A stretch of 64,000 nt of DNA from Spiroplasma corruscae (lineage in GTDB: Bacteria > Bacillota_I > Bacilli_A > Mycoplasmatales > Mycoplasmataceae), in the NCBI RefSeq assembly GCF_002237575.1, contig NZ_CP022535.1, positions 496,001 to 560,000 on the forward strand, in the 5' to 3' direction. Every line of letters starts with the position of its first letter. The stretch's first letter is position 1. The position numbers were made by a program, and so were the translations under genes. Below the pieces are notes generated by a model that saw only the letters and a program-made list of their open reading frames with translations, did not search any database and had not been told where the DNA came from. Below, piece after piece: positions 50,672 to 60,816 of the stretch.

Positions 50672-51314
50672 TGAAAATATAATAACTCCACAATCACAGC
50701 CATTGTTACAACCCACTAGACCTGACTATAAACTAAGTTATACATTTTTATGGTTTACTAAAAGTGCTAAATCATACAGAAAAGAACTCAAAATTTATGA
50801 CGAGTGAATTGATAACAACTTTAGAAAAAAAAGTTCTAAGATACTCGAAAATCAAGGAAATATGATTAATGGTTTAAGTTGGATATTAATAGCTGTATTA
50901 ACAAGTGCATGAAGTGCAATTCCTCCACTATGAAATGATATGCCTTCTTGGTTAACATGAACAAAATTAGGTATGACTCATTTTGGTAGTGAAGATTGAG
51001 GCAATCAAGCATTTATAACCCTTGTTCCGTTATGTAGTGGTTCAATCCTTCATGTAAGCCCAAAAATAATACCTCAAAAAAAAGGTAGGTTTATTATGAA
51101 CTTAATTATTAAATTTTTACCAGTATTGCTACTAATATTAATATGATATCTACCGCATACTTATAAACTATATCGTTTAGCTAAAGCTATTGAAGATAAA
51201 GAATATAAAAAAGATGTAATAAGTATTAAAAAACAAAAAAAAAATATTAAAAAAGAAAAACTATTGAACAAAATAAATAAATTAAATGATGATAGTGAAT
51301 TAAATACCTCATAA
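50664..51314 (+). CDS. Phage membrane protein
   Basis: 216 residues with hydrophobic segments at about 72-95 and 145-168 and a Lys-rich C-terminal tail. A 38-bp part of this gene (50953-50990) is repeated at 55866-55903. Could be a holin-type or virion membrane protein. Confidence 0.6.
50953..50990 (+). repeat. 38-bp direct repeat, copy inside a phage membrane gene
   Basis: Begins TTAACATGAACAAAATTAGG and ends CATTTTGGTAG; identical to the copy at 55866-55903. Confidence 0.85.
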
Positions 51315-51326
51315 AGTATTTAATTC
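51297..51326 (+). promoter_or_regulatory. RNA stem-loop across the stop codon of the phage membrane gene
   Basis: Perfect 11-bp arms GAATTAAATAC (51297-51307) and GTATTTAATTC (51316-51326) with 8-nt loop that contains the stop. No T run; directly upstream of the next ribosome site (GAAAGGAG). Possibly a processing or translation-control hairpin. Confidence 0.5.
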
Positions 51327-51341
51327 GAAAGGAGAAAAAAT

Positions 51342-51755
51342 ATGTTTAAAGCTTTATTAAAAAACCCAAAAAGGGTTGCAAGAAACTTAATTATCATTTC
51401 AATTGCATGACTTTTAGGAGCAGTAGTACTAGCATTATTATTCTTTTATGTAAATGTGCCTGTCCCAGTGTGAGCAGCATCCCTAATTTCAATAGGTGGA
51501 GAGTTCTTAATTATGTTTTTTGTAATAGCTATTCTTGGATTTTTAGCAAATAAAAGAGATGCTGAATTAAGAAGACGTTTTATGAACGAAACTCAATACA
51601 ACCAATCTAATAAATTTGCTCAAGCAAATGGAATAGATGTTGCTTCAACTGATAGAAATGTAAAAGATATTAAAAAAGAAATGAAAGCTTTGTCTAGTGA
51701 ATTGTATCATGCACAAGAACGTGACAAAAACTTAAAACTTGCTAAAAAGTTCTAA
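51342..51755 (+). CDS. Phage membrane protein with two helices, holin-like
   Basis: 137 residues. Two transmembrane segments (about 15-38 and 47-70), charged tail with short coiled coil (about 100-137). Size and topology fit a class II holin, but no lysin partner exists. Strong GGAGAAAAAA site. Followed by a terminator. Confidence 0.6.
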
Positions 51756-51778
51756 AACTCCACTAAGGAGTTTTTTTG
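51754..51778 (+). terminator. Phage internal terminator
   Basis: AAAACTCC, loop ACTA, GGAGTTTTTTT. Confidence 0.8.
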
Positions 51779-51852
51779 TATAACTTTTAAAAAATTATGG
51801 TGTATGTTAATAGTGAGTTATTAGTAAGTTATTAGAAAGTAGAGGTAATATA

Positions 51853-53226
51853 ATGCCAAAATCAAACGAAGAGATATTAAAGTCTTTTAATGCTAATTCA
51901 TTTGACCCAGATTTACGTGCAAGTCTATCAAATTCGCCAAAATCATATGAAAATAAGTTATTTAAGATTTTATATAATCAGAACTCTTCTGATTCTTCTC
52001 ATGAGAAAGAAGTAACCTTTAATGAATTCTTTGCGGATTTGTTCGATGTATCTAATATTAAATGAACTGTTAAAAATCATTTAGGACAAACAAATAAAGT
52101 ACTAGAGCAATTATTAGTTAAATATCTGGATCTAACAGAATTTCCCTTAAAGCTATGAACTACTAAATTTAGAAGTGGGCAACAAGGAAGGTATGGGATG
52201 CTTATAACAAAAATGCTACTAGATGAAAAAGACAGCAATAATTTATATTATTCAAGACCTGAACTTACCCCGATAAGAGTAGTATATAGAAATATAATTA
52301 ACAACAAAGTAATAGAAATTTCTGTTTCTTTTGATGATAACCCTATTTTTGCAAAATCAGTGTATTTGCTACAAAAAAACTATAGTTTAAAACAAGGTCA
52401 AATCCAAGTAGATTCAACTCTAGTAGATATTAAAAATAATAAAGAAATTAAAAGTTTAAGAAATGATATTCCAGTTGAAGTGTTAAATCACTTAAATAAT
52501 CTTAAAACAGAAACCATAAATTGAGATTTTATTCCAGTATCAATTCTTAAAAATGATTTAGGAGAAAAAAGCCGATGTGAAAAGGTTAGATCCAAACTTA
52601 AAACTTTAAACATGTTTGATGAGATAATTTCAGTTTTACCTGCATGAGAAAAAGGAGCAATCTTATTTAATGGTGCACCAGTAACCAGTCAAAGTAACCC
52701 AGTACAATTACACGAAATGTTAAAAGAGATGTTAACTGGTGGATTAGTACAACTTAAGCCTATTGATATAACTGGAGAAGGGCAAAACTTGAGTGAAAAT
52801 ATAGTTAACTGAAATCCTACTTCAACAATGCAAACAATGAGAAACACAAGAAATGATATATATAATGAGATTAAAACAGATATAGGTATTCCAAATATGG
52901 ATGAAGTAAAATCTGCTCAACAATCAACTGCTGAGTTACTTGTTAAGCAATTCTTAACTGGTCCTATTATTGAAAGAGAAACTATGCTCATGAAGAGTTT
53001 TTTAAGGGATTTAGCTAAAAAGTTTTTAATAGTATTAAAAGAGTCTAATATAAAAGATAAATTCCCAAATGATTATGAACTAGATAAAGTAACTATCGAT
53101 GTAGATCTAAACCTTAATACTGATAAAAATGTATCACAATTAATTACTCAAGCTAACACAAATACTAAAGTATCTATAGATACTAATACTACTGAAAAGG
53201 AGGATATTACTAATGATAAAAAATAG
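51853..53226 (+). CDS. Probable portal protein
   Basis: 457 residues. Length, position (separate unit after the head genes) and features such as a helical N-terminal region, a mid-region with EKGAILFNGAPVTSQSNPVQLHEMLKEM, then NTRNDIYNEIKTDIGIPN followed by SAQQSTAELLVKQFL, which is like the portal crown/stem part where a short acidic stretch precedes Q-S-T/A-E. This order also fits phi29-type connectors (upper collar). Ends in overlap with the next gene (14 nt). No firm motif, so moderate confidence. Confidence 0.55.
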
Positions 53227-55264
53227 TTATGATGAAGAACAAATAGATGACTATGAAGAAGAAGATGATAATGATGAGTTTGTAGCCTCATTTACAGCCA
53301 AGCAAAAGTTAAAAAAAACTGAAGTGATAGAAGATTTAACCTATCTAGAAGAAGAGGTTATTACTGCTTATTTATACCCGTTAACTACATTAACTGGAAA
53401 AAAGGTTAGTATGGGTTTAAGAGTAGCAAAAGATAAAATGACTATTATGTCAGTTGATATAAGGTCTCAAATTAAAATAAAAGCTTATTTAAGTCAGTCG
53501 GATGATGATTATGATTTGATTGAAACTGTGGACCCGATGAATCCAAGTGAACAAATCATGAGAAGGTCTGAAAACTTAGATTTTATTACTTATAATTTAA
53601 AAGAGATTGATTTAGGTTGTTTATATTTATTAACTAAAGAAGCTATTAATGAAGATAACTTCTCTACAGTAAAGCAATATGTAGCAAAGACAATTATTAG
53701 ATCAGTTGATACAGATGGTATGGAGATGAGTTTTGCGTCAATAGAGGAGTTCTCAAGCAGCTTTAAGACCCCTCCAATCAAAATAGTATTAAGTCCTCCA
53801 ATGACAGAAAAAATTAAAGAAATACACGTAACAACTCCAAAAGGTACTCTAGTAGGTAATATTAAGGTAGTCGATAATGATGGTCATTTTCCAGAATTAA
53901 TAGCTAAAGAAGGAACAGAAATTTATCCTAAGTTATGTTTTCCATTTCAAACCCAACCAGTTTTAAGTATTGTTAATTACTGAAGTAGCGACCAAATAAT
54001 ACCTTTAAAACATATAACTGCATATTTAGACTCTAAAGGTTTAAATTATGATGATGATTTTAGTTTACAAGATTTTTTAGTATTAGGTGATAGTTCTAAA
54101 TATCCAACATTAAGAATAGATCATGCATATTCTATTAGATATACAACTCTTGGCAAGAGAGAAGTAGGTAGGTGAAAAGGTGGTTCTTATAATGGTTACT
54201 ATTTTGATTCAACATGGGAAGACTATAATTCTAGCGCAGAGATTAAGGTTGGTGATAAATACGGATATACTGTTACCACTGCCCCAGATAACAAAACTAG
54301 ACAAACTTTGTATCAAACTATAACAAGCATTGAAGACGTAAATGTAACTTCAAAGCAATCTTATAGATATACTACTGCTTTCGATACATTGTTACTAATG
54401 TTAACAGAATCGTTTTGAAAAGATTATGAATTCAAAGGTGCAACTAAATTTGAGTATGTTAATGGTGAGCAGGTAGAAAAAATTAACGATACAAGGATTT
54501 ATGAAATAAGTCAAAAGTATTCTCAACAAGACAGATATGCAGTAAACACAAATAACTGACTTAGTTGAAAAAAAATAAATCAAGATAAGGTTAACTCAAA
54601 TCCATCTATGACAAAAAGAATAGAATCTACAATTGCTTTATTATCAGGTTATATTAAATCAAATTTTTCTATTAATAAAGGTGATAATGATGATTATAAA
54701 ATATTGTTACCATTTTATTTTGAGTTACAAAATGCAATTGATAACCCAGTAAACTATGTTGGTTACACTGATATTAAGGTAAAATTAAAATCATTATATT
54801 TTGAATTTAAAGGTAAAAATATATCTACTAAAGTTAAAGAGATTTCTAATAATATTATCTATAAATTAGACTATAACCATTATGCATTTCCTGAAGTAAC
54901 CTCTCAAGTAGAAACATCTTCAATACCAAGTTCTATGCCACTTGACCAACAAACAGCAAACGGTGAGTACTCAAAATATCAATTAAAGCAGTTTTCTAAT
55001 ACCTCAAGCATACAAGACCTTATAAAACAGGAATATGGAAATGGGATTATTAATTACAATCCTATATCAAATGGTATAACTAATAATGGCGAGTTTTCTT
55101 TAGACAAGAACTCCTTTGTATCAGAATTAAAAGTTTCCAGTTTTTATGGAAGTGGGTTGTGAAGATTTAACTTTGTTGATGTAAATAATAATTCTTTTAT
55201 TATTGATCTAAACTTATTTGATAAAACAGAAACTAAAAATAGCTTTATAAATTTGATATTATAA
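53213..55264 (+). CDS. Large structural protein, unknown (tail-tube or lower-collar candidate)
   Basis: 683 residues, strongly acidic N-terminus (DDYEEEDDNDE), beta-rich body. ATG 53213 lies behind AAAGGAGGAT inside the end of the previous gene. No family recognised; in small podovirus-type genomes a protein of this length after the portal is usually tail. Confidence 0.55.
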
Positions 55265-55283
55265 CTATATAAGGAGATGTAAT

Positions 55284-55649
55284 ATGAAAGGTTTCTTAAA
55301 AGTAATAAGTTTCTTATCAATAAATGGAGTAACAACTACTTCTTTAATGTCAGTTGTTAGTTGTGGTGAATCATATGTAAAGAAAATATATGAACTTCAC
55401 CCAGCGGGTCCAAATAATTCTTGGGTATCTTCTGAATCACAAGGTGGACCGGTGATTATAGAAGTAGATACAAGAAATGTAAGTAAATATGTTCTTAGTG
55501 AGGCAATTGGATATGATGCATGTCACATAACATTTTATTTAAAAGACGGAACAATAAACAATACACTCAATAAGTATTGAGCTGGCCCACCTGAAGAGTA
55601 TGGAAAGTATATTAAATCAGTGATAGGTATATCACCAACAGAAGAATAA
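55284..55649 (+). CDS. Prophage-encoded lipoprotein
   Basis: 121 residues; signal MKGFLKVISFLSINGVTTTS, then lipobox SVVSC with Cys at about 28. Mature part is short, with many Gly, Pro and Ser residues and one Cys (DACHITFY). A lipoprotein in a prophage after late genes is often a lysogenic-conversion or superinfection-exclusion factor; that is inference. Own ribosome site (AAGGAGATG) and terminator. Confidence 0.75.
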
Positions 55650-55670
55650 CCAGCTAGATGCTGGTTTTTT
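55650..55670 (+). terminator. Terminator after the phage lipoprotein gene
   Basis: CCAGC, loop TAGAT, GCTGG, T run. Confidence 0.85.
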
Positions 55671-55865
55671 AATGGAAGGGCGGGGCTCGCTGAATGAAAA
55701 AAAGATTTGGTTGACTCCTATTTAAAAGTGTGAGAGAATATAAGTATCATAAGTACAGGTGTGTTAACACGTGTACTGGTGTACTGGTATTGTAGAGTAC
55801 TCTTAACTTTAGAATGCGGCCGCAACAAAATTTTTTTCCCTTCTGCTCGCCCCGAAAAAAAAGAT

Positions 55866-55903
55866 TAACATGAACAAAATTAGGTATGACTCATTTTGGT
55901 AGG
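55866..55903 (+). repeat. 38-bp direct repeat, copy upstream of the terminase gene
   Basis: Non-coding copy of 50953-50990, surrounded by unrelated DNA. Confidence 0.85.
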
Positions 55904-55955
55904 GAAGATGAGTATTAAGATTACATTCTTACTTATTAGTAAAGTAGATTACAAG

Positions 55956-55978
55956 GTCAATTAATTTGACTTTTTTTT
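55956..55978 (+). terminator. Short hairpin with T run before the terminase gene
   Basis: GTCAA (55956-55960), loop, TTGAC (55966-55970), eight T residues. The TTGACT could instead be part of a terminase -35 box. Confidence 0.45.
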
Positions 55979-55988
55979 ATATTTTGCT

Positions 55989-57665
55989 ATGTATAGTTAT
56001 ATGAGATATAAAGACTTAAACCCAACCAGTAATAATTATAATTTTAATATTGACGTATTAGAAAAGGTATTTTTAGATAAATTAAAAACACCATTTTCTA
56101 ATACTTCGTTATTTATGGTTTTATCAGGTGCTAAAGGTTTTGGTAAAACATATGTAATCTGTTTATTGGCTTTATTTTATACATGTAATTTTAAAGACTA
56201 TAATTGCATATTATCTAAGTATACATATAAAGCAGCAAGAACAAGCTATATGTCTACTCTTAAAAAAGTAATAAATGACCTTGATAGATATGGAGTAACC
56301 ATCGGACAAGCAATAGCAGAAAAAGAGATTACCGTTCATGACAGTGATGCTAAATGTGATTTGGTATGGAATAACAAAAGAAAAATAAACGTAGTTGGTT
56401 TTGATAATACAGCAAACTGAGAAGGTGTACCAGCTGAAGTTGGGGAGTGAGGTATGTTCGCTATCGATGAGGTAATCCCTTTAAAAGAAACTATTAAAGA
56501 CGAAGATAATTATAGATATCAATTAATCAATATGCTTATACAAATAGTAAGAGGTCAAAATCTAGCAACATGTTTAGATCCAATTAAAGAATTAACATGT
56601 AATGGTTGAAGCATATTTAAAAAGCATTTAGTAATTTTTGGTTTTAATAATCATGATGTTGGACACCCTATATATAGATTATTTGTCGATGCTATTTGTC
56701 CTTTAACAGAAGAAAGAAAAAAAGAGTTAGAAGAAAAAGCAGTATTAACATATACAGACTCTACCTACATGAACGTTGGAGTAACCATCGTAAGAGGTAC
56801 AACAGCAATCAATGAACATAATTTAAATGAAAAGCTTAAAGAGTTTGGAGAAGGTCTTAAAGATCAATTTCCAGAACACTACGATTCATTATTTCTTGGC
56901 GGGGAACACGAACTATCTTTAGAAGCTTATTCATACAGAAAAGACTTAGTTGAAAATGCTCAATTTTTTGACTTAGAAGAGTATCTAAATAAAAAGACTA
57001 ATAGATTTTGATTTACCGATATTACAGTTGGATGTGATTATGCGGATGGTAATGACTATGGAGATGACGCAGTAACTGTCATCGTAGGCTTTGAGTTTAA
57101 TGGTGATATAGTGGAATCAGTACATATTTTGAATGAATACTCTATATCAACAAAGAAATTTAAAGATATGACTTTAAAAGTTAAATCAATCTGTGAGTGA
57201 TTAGTTGAAGTGTCTAAAAAGTATGTGATTGATAATGATAGACTATATCTTGAAGATAAGACCAAATTTAGAATAGGTCAAGATTCTAGAACTGTGAAAG
57301 ATTTTATTAAGCTTATATTAGAGACTAACTATGACTATAAAAAAGACATGTTAGATCTAAACTTTGGAGTATTTAAATCAACTGGAAAATCAGGTTGAAG
57401 TATTGAGTCTAGGCATTATATGTGAAAACGTTTGTTGTCAGAAAAGAAGCTATTCTTTGCTAATCAATTAAAAGTTACTCAAGTAATACAAGGTGAAGAA
57501 ATAGTTACTAAAAAGCACGGTTACGTATATGACCAACTATATAGATGTCAGAATCACCCAGAAAAAAACTTGAGAGACGAAAGACCAAAGAAAAACAAAC
57601 TAGATGCTATTAATGCTGCCGAACATGCTATTAGTTTCTACAAATATAGGCTGTTTGATTATTAG
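55989..57665 (+). CDS. terL: Phage terminase large subunit
   Basis: 558 residues; motor that packages phage DNA into the head. ATPase domain: Walker A GAKGFGKT (47-54), Walker B MFAIDEV (Asp160, Glu161). Nuclease domain: TVGCDYADGNDYGDD with Asp350, and later a charged ERPKKNKLDAINAAEHAI segment supplying the last acid. Only a weak ribosome site and a hairpin precede the ATG at 55989; ATG 56001 is an alternative. The transposase gene follows after 50 nt. Confidence 0.85.
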
Positions 57666-57715
57666 GGCTAAAAATGGTAAAATTTACTTTGTAAAGGAAT
57701 GTAAGTTATATTAGT

Positions 57716-59119
57716 ATGAAAGACTATTATGTAAAAAATGATAGTTTTCCATTTTTGGCGTTTGACCAGGTAAACCTGTTTCACTTAAAAAAAGAAGACT
57801 ATTTAAAAAGATTAAGAGAAGATATTGTCTCTAAATTTGAAGACAAAGATTTAGAAATTAAAACCTCTAAATGAAGAAAGAACCAAGGTTATTATGCTGA
57901 CGGCACTTTTAAAAGAAGGTTACTAACTTCTGTTGGCTTAATTATATTTAAAAAAACAAGGTACAAATTTATAGATCCAGAAACTAAAAAATGAAGACGA
58001 ACATTTTTGGTTGATGACTATTTACAAATAGAAAAATATAGCAAATGAAGTCACGAACTAAAAAGTCATGTCATAAATTTGTTATCTCAAGGTAGTAGCA
58101 AATATGCTGACATAGATAAAGCTATACCAGAAGCAAGACTTCATAAATCTACAATTTCCAGATTTGTTAAAAAACTAAGATTAGAAGCTTTTAATGAAGA
58201 ATATTTAGAGAATCATTATAATGCTCCAAAAAAAATAGAGAAGTATAATACTTTATATATCTCTATCGATGACAGTTATGTAAATTTAAAAACAAATAAT
58301 AAAGCAGCAAAATATCAAGTCAGAGTAGCTACTTTGTGTCTTGGTAAATCAGATAAACCAGACTCAAGAAATAGTACTCTTATCCATAAAAGAGTTATAA
58401 CATGAACTAAAAAATGTAAATCAATAGCTAATAATTTTGTTAATGAAACAATTGAAGATTTAAACAAATATATAAAAATCTTTTATGGAAAGACAAATTT
58501 CAACTATGTAATTTGTGGGGATGGTGCAAATTGGATTAAATCAATAGCTAGTTCATTTGGTGGAAAGATTGTATTAGACAAATTTCACTTAGTAAAAGAA
58601 ATAGCAAAAATTTATCCACCTAAAATGTATAGTCAATATAATAAACAATTATTTAACTGTTGTATAAATGCTTTAACTCATGGCGTAAATACCCTAGTCG
58701 ATAATTATCTTATACCCTTGAGTAAAGTCGATGATGATAAAATAGATAAGATAAAAAAATTAATTAGATATATTAAAAACAATAAAAATGGGATAGAGTC
58801 TTACAAAAAAGACTACTATATTGGTTGTTTTACAGAGTCTAATATTTATCATTATGTTAAAGCTATCGCTAACTCAAAGTCCTATAATTTTAAGGTATTT
58901 CATAATTTGATAAATTTAAGGTTAGCATATATTAATAATCTAGATCCAATATTCTTGTGAAAAGACTATTTTGTAGAAGCTATTGAAAATAACATGTTTA
59001 ATCAATATCTACCTTATAAGGTTATTAAAACTTATGGTAAAGAGTTTAATATACCTATGTTGAATAATAAGTCTACTTCTTATAAAGAATTAATAAAAGT
59101 TTTACAAAATAAAGAATAA
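57716..59119 (+). CDS. UPF0236/ISLre2-family DDE transposase
   Basis: 467 residues behind AAAGGAATG. N-terminal helical DNA-binding part (ADIDKAIPEARLHKSTISRFVKK, about 131-153, helix-turn-helix-like). RNase H-like core: YISIDDSYVN (Asp185/186), VICGDGANWI (Asp269), VLDKFHLVKEI (Asp288), and GCFTESNIYHYVKAI (Glu374). This matches UPF0236/ISLre2 transposases, also seen in mollicute integrative elements (Mbov_0401-like). It lies 170 nt inside the right end of the 16-kb element and is read in the same direction as all phage genes. Confidence 0.85.
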
Positions 59120-59224
59120 TAAATTAAGAAATATAAAATCTTTCTAATTTTTGTGTTGCTTTTTTGAAATAAACAAGTTATATTTTAAGTAGATAAAAGG
59201 TTTCTAATAAATAAGACATAATAT

Positions 59225-59232
59225 AACTTACT
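59225..59232 (-). repeat. Extra copy of the terminal-repeat core inside the right end
   Basis: AACTTACT (reverse complement AGTAAGTT) at 59225-59232, 56 nt inside the copy in the right terminal repeat. A second transposase-binding site is possible. Confidence 0.4.
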
Positions 59233-59264
59233 TTTACACTCGTGCTATTTATTATTCTTAATGG

Positions 59265-59289
59265 TTTCCTACTAAAATAAAACTTACTC
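59265..59289 (-). repeat. Right terminal inverted repeat
   Basis: TTTCCTACT, seven bases, AACTTACTC: reverse complement of the left repeat at 43256-43280 in both conserved blocks. Confidence 0.85.
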
Positions 59290-59298
59290 TTGCATTTA
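59290..59298 (+). repeat. Right target-site duplication TTGCATTTA
   Basis: Identical to 43247-43255, directly outside the right terminal inverted repeat. Confidence 0.85.
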
Positions 59299-59360
59299 AA
59301 CCCTATTTATATAGAGTTTAAAATATTGTATAATTATATTGTTTAATGAAAGGTTAATAT

Positions 59361-60806
59361 ATGGCTAATATAAAAATTTTAAAAGAAAATCGTAAATCAG
59401 TCTTTATGTTAACCTCTTTAACTATTTTTTCTCTAATTTTAATAACATTTTCAGTATTAATGATGTTTTCTCCAATTATGAGTTTAGATAATTTAGCAAA
59501 GGTTAATGAAGTATATTCTGATACAAGTATTTATACAAATATAATGAGTTTATTTTATAAAGTTAATAGTGCACCTGATTTTTCATTAATTAGTAACATT
59601 TTTATGATAGTTTATTTGCCTTTATCTACAGGTCTTATTTGCTTAGTATTATTAGTTTTAAGATTAATTATTCATTCTGTTGGTTATAAGTCAAGAAGTA
59701 GAAAAGGAATAGTAATAATAGTTAAACCTGTTAGAAGCTATCAATTAACAATGATGATTTGCTGACTTATGTGAGTAATACTTACACTTGTATCTTTTTT
59801 AAGTTATTTATCAGCTTCACCATTTTTATCAGGTGTTTCATGGTTCATAAGTTTAAATAATTCACCATATGTTGATAGTGAAACCATTCAGAAATACTCA
59901 GAAATATTTAACAATCAATTTAAAGATTGTTATTGACTAACTTTCGCCTTCTTTAGTGGTTATTCTAACGGTATTTATGGTGAGACAAGTGATGCGTTAA
60001 AATTATTATGAATCTTTTTACCATTTATTCCACAATTTATATTTATTATTATTTCTTTTATTGGGACATTGTGTGGAGAATGTAGTTGAGGAAAAATTAA
60101 CGTCTCTGTTATTAGAGATCTTGATTTATCACCCGAAGGTAATATTGAAGTAACAAATAATTTATCAAAAAGAATAATGTCAAAAAAGATTAATATTAAT
60201 AAAATTAGTAGTTCTGATTTACAAGCAAGAATATTATTATTTTATAAAAATTTTATACGTCTTTTAGAGTTATCGGATAATACTAAAATTCCAATATATA
60301 AAGAATCAAGATTATTGCTTGAAAAATTTAGTGTTATTCAAAAAACTAATTGAAAAAAAGCAGGTTATTATATAGAAGAAATAGTAGATTGATATTCATC
60401 GACAGATCAAAAATTTGTAAAATTAATTAGTCAGTTAGTTACTAATCCAAAAAATAATCTATTTAAAACAAATAAAGAACAGCTATATATTTTAATAAAA
60501 GAATATCAAAGTGCAATTAATAAATGAAATTTACTAGATGCTGAATTTAAAATTGAACAAATATTTGCTCTCACTATTCGTGTAACTGAATTATTAGCTA
60601 AGGTAGGGTATTGTTTAAAAACAAGGTTAGCAAATAATTTTGATAGTTATGAAAATAAAGTTGCTTTTATAGATGCATTAAATAATGCAAAGTTAAACAA
60701 GAATTACAATAATTATAGAGATATTTGTATCCAAATAATAAAAAAAATGTCTCCAGAAAAAGTAGCAATTACTGATTTTATAAATAAAACATTATCATCT
60801 TATTAA
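59361..60806 (+). CDS. Membrane protein, unknown function
   Basis: 481 residues. Five or so hydrophobic segments in the first half (15-40, 75-105, 130-155, 190-205, 215-240), a cytoplasmic-looking helical second half. A TATAAT box at 59329-59334 and GAAAGG ribosome site precede the ATG. First host gene after the prophage; 10 nt before the CoaE-like gene. No family recognised. Confidence 0.7.
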
Positions 60807-60816
60807 GAAGGGGATT

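Larger units (their letters stand above)
55671..55988 (+). other. GC-rich, gene-free phage segment with repeats (possible packaging or replication site)
   Basis: 318 gene-free bases with high-GC islands foreign to the rest of the window, such as GGGCGGGGCTCGC (55678-55690), GCGGCCGC (55816-55823) and CTCGCCCCG (55847-55855). Two partial direct repeats GCTCGC-N3/5-GAAAAAAA(A)GATT (55685-55707 and 55845-55866) bracket it. GTGTTAACAC is palindromic near 55764. A 38-bp copy of the membrane gene at 50664 lies at 55866-55903. A hairpin GTCAA/TTGAC with T run (55956-55978) closes the segment 10 nt before the terminase ATG. Confidence 0.6.
43256..59289 (+). mobile_element. 16.03-kb transposable tailed prophage with ISLre2/UPF0236-type transposase
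   Basis: Boundaries come from two independent signals. First, terminal inverted repeats: left GAGTAAGTT-N7-AGTAGGAAA (43256-43280), right its reverse complement (59265-59289), 18 of 18 outer bases matching and equal 7-nt spacing. Second, a perfect 9-bp direct repeat TTGCATTTA immediately outside both ends. Inside are 18 genes on one strand: five small early-type genes, RuvC-like, SSB-like, scaffold-like, capsid-like, fibre-like, membrane, portal-like, other structural, lipoprotein, terminase, and a DDE transposase as last gene. 9-bp target duplications are what I recall for the ISLre2 family. No tyrosine or serine integrase is present. A phage that mobilises by an IS-type transposase is the simplest reading. 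Confidence 0.85.

Noticed and set aside
50443-50703. Minus-strand Ser-rich ORF
   Set aside because: Antisense of the EEEKKAEE repeat in the fibre-like gene.
57716-59119. A simple insertion sequence lying in a prophage
   Set aside because: The only inverted repeats with flanking 9-bp duplications that I find enclose the whole 16 kb, and I see no matching left end close to 57.7 kb. A computational repeat search would settle it.
43256-59289. Plectrovirus SpV1-type prophage, common in Spiroplasma
   Set aside because: SpV1 is a filamentous single-stranded DNA virus; this element has a terminase and capsid-, portal- and tail-like genes of a tailed double-stranded DNA phage.
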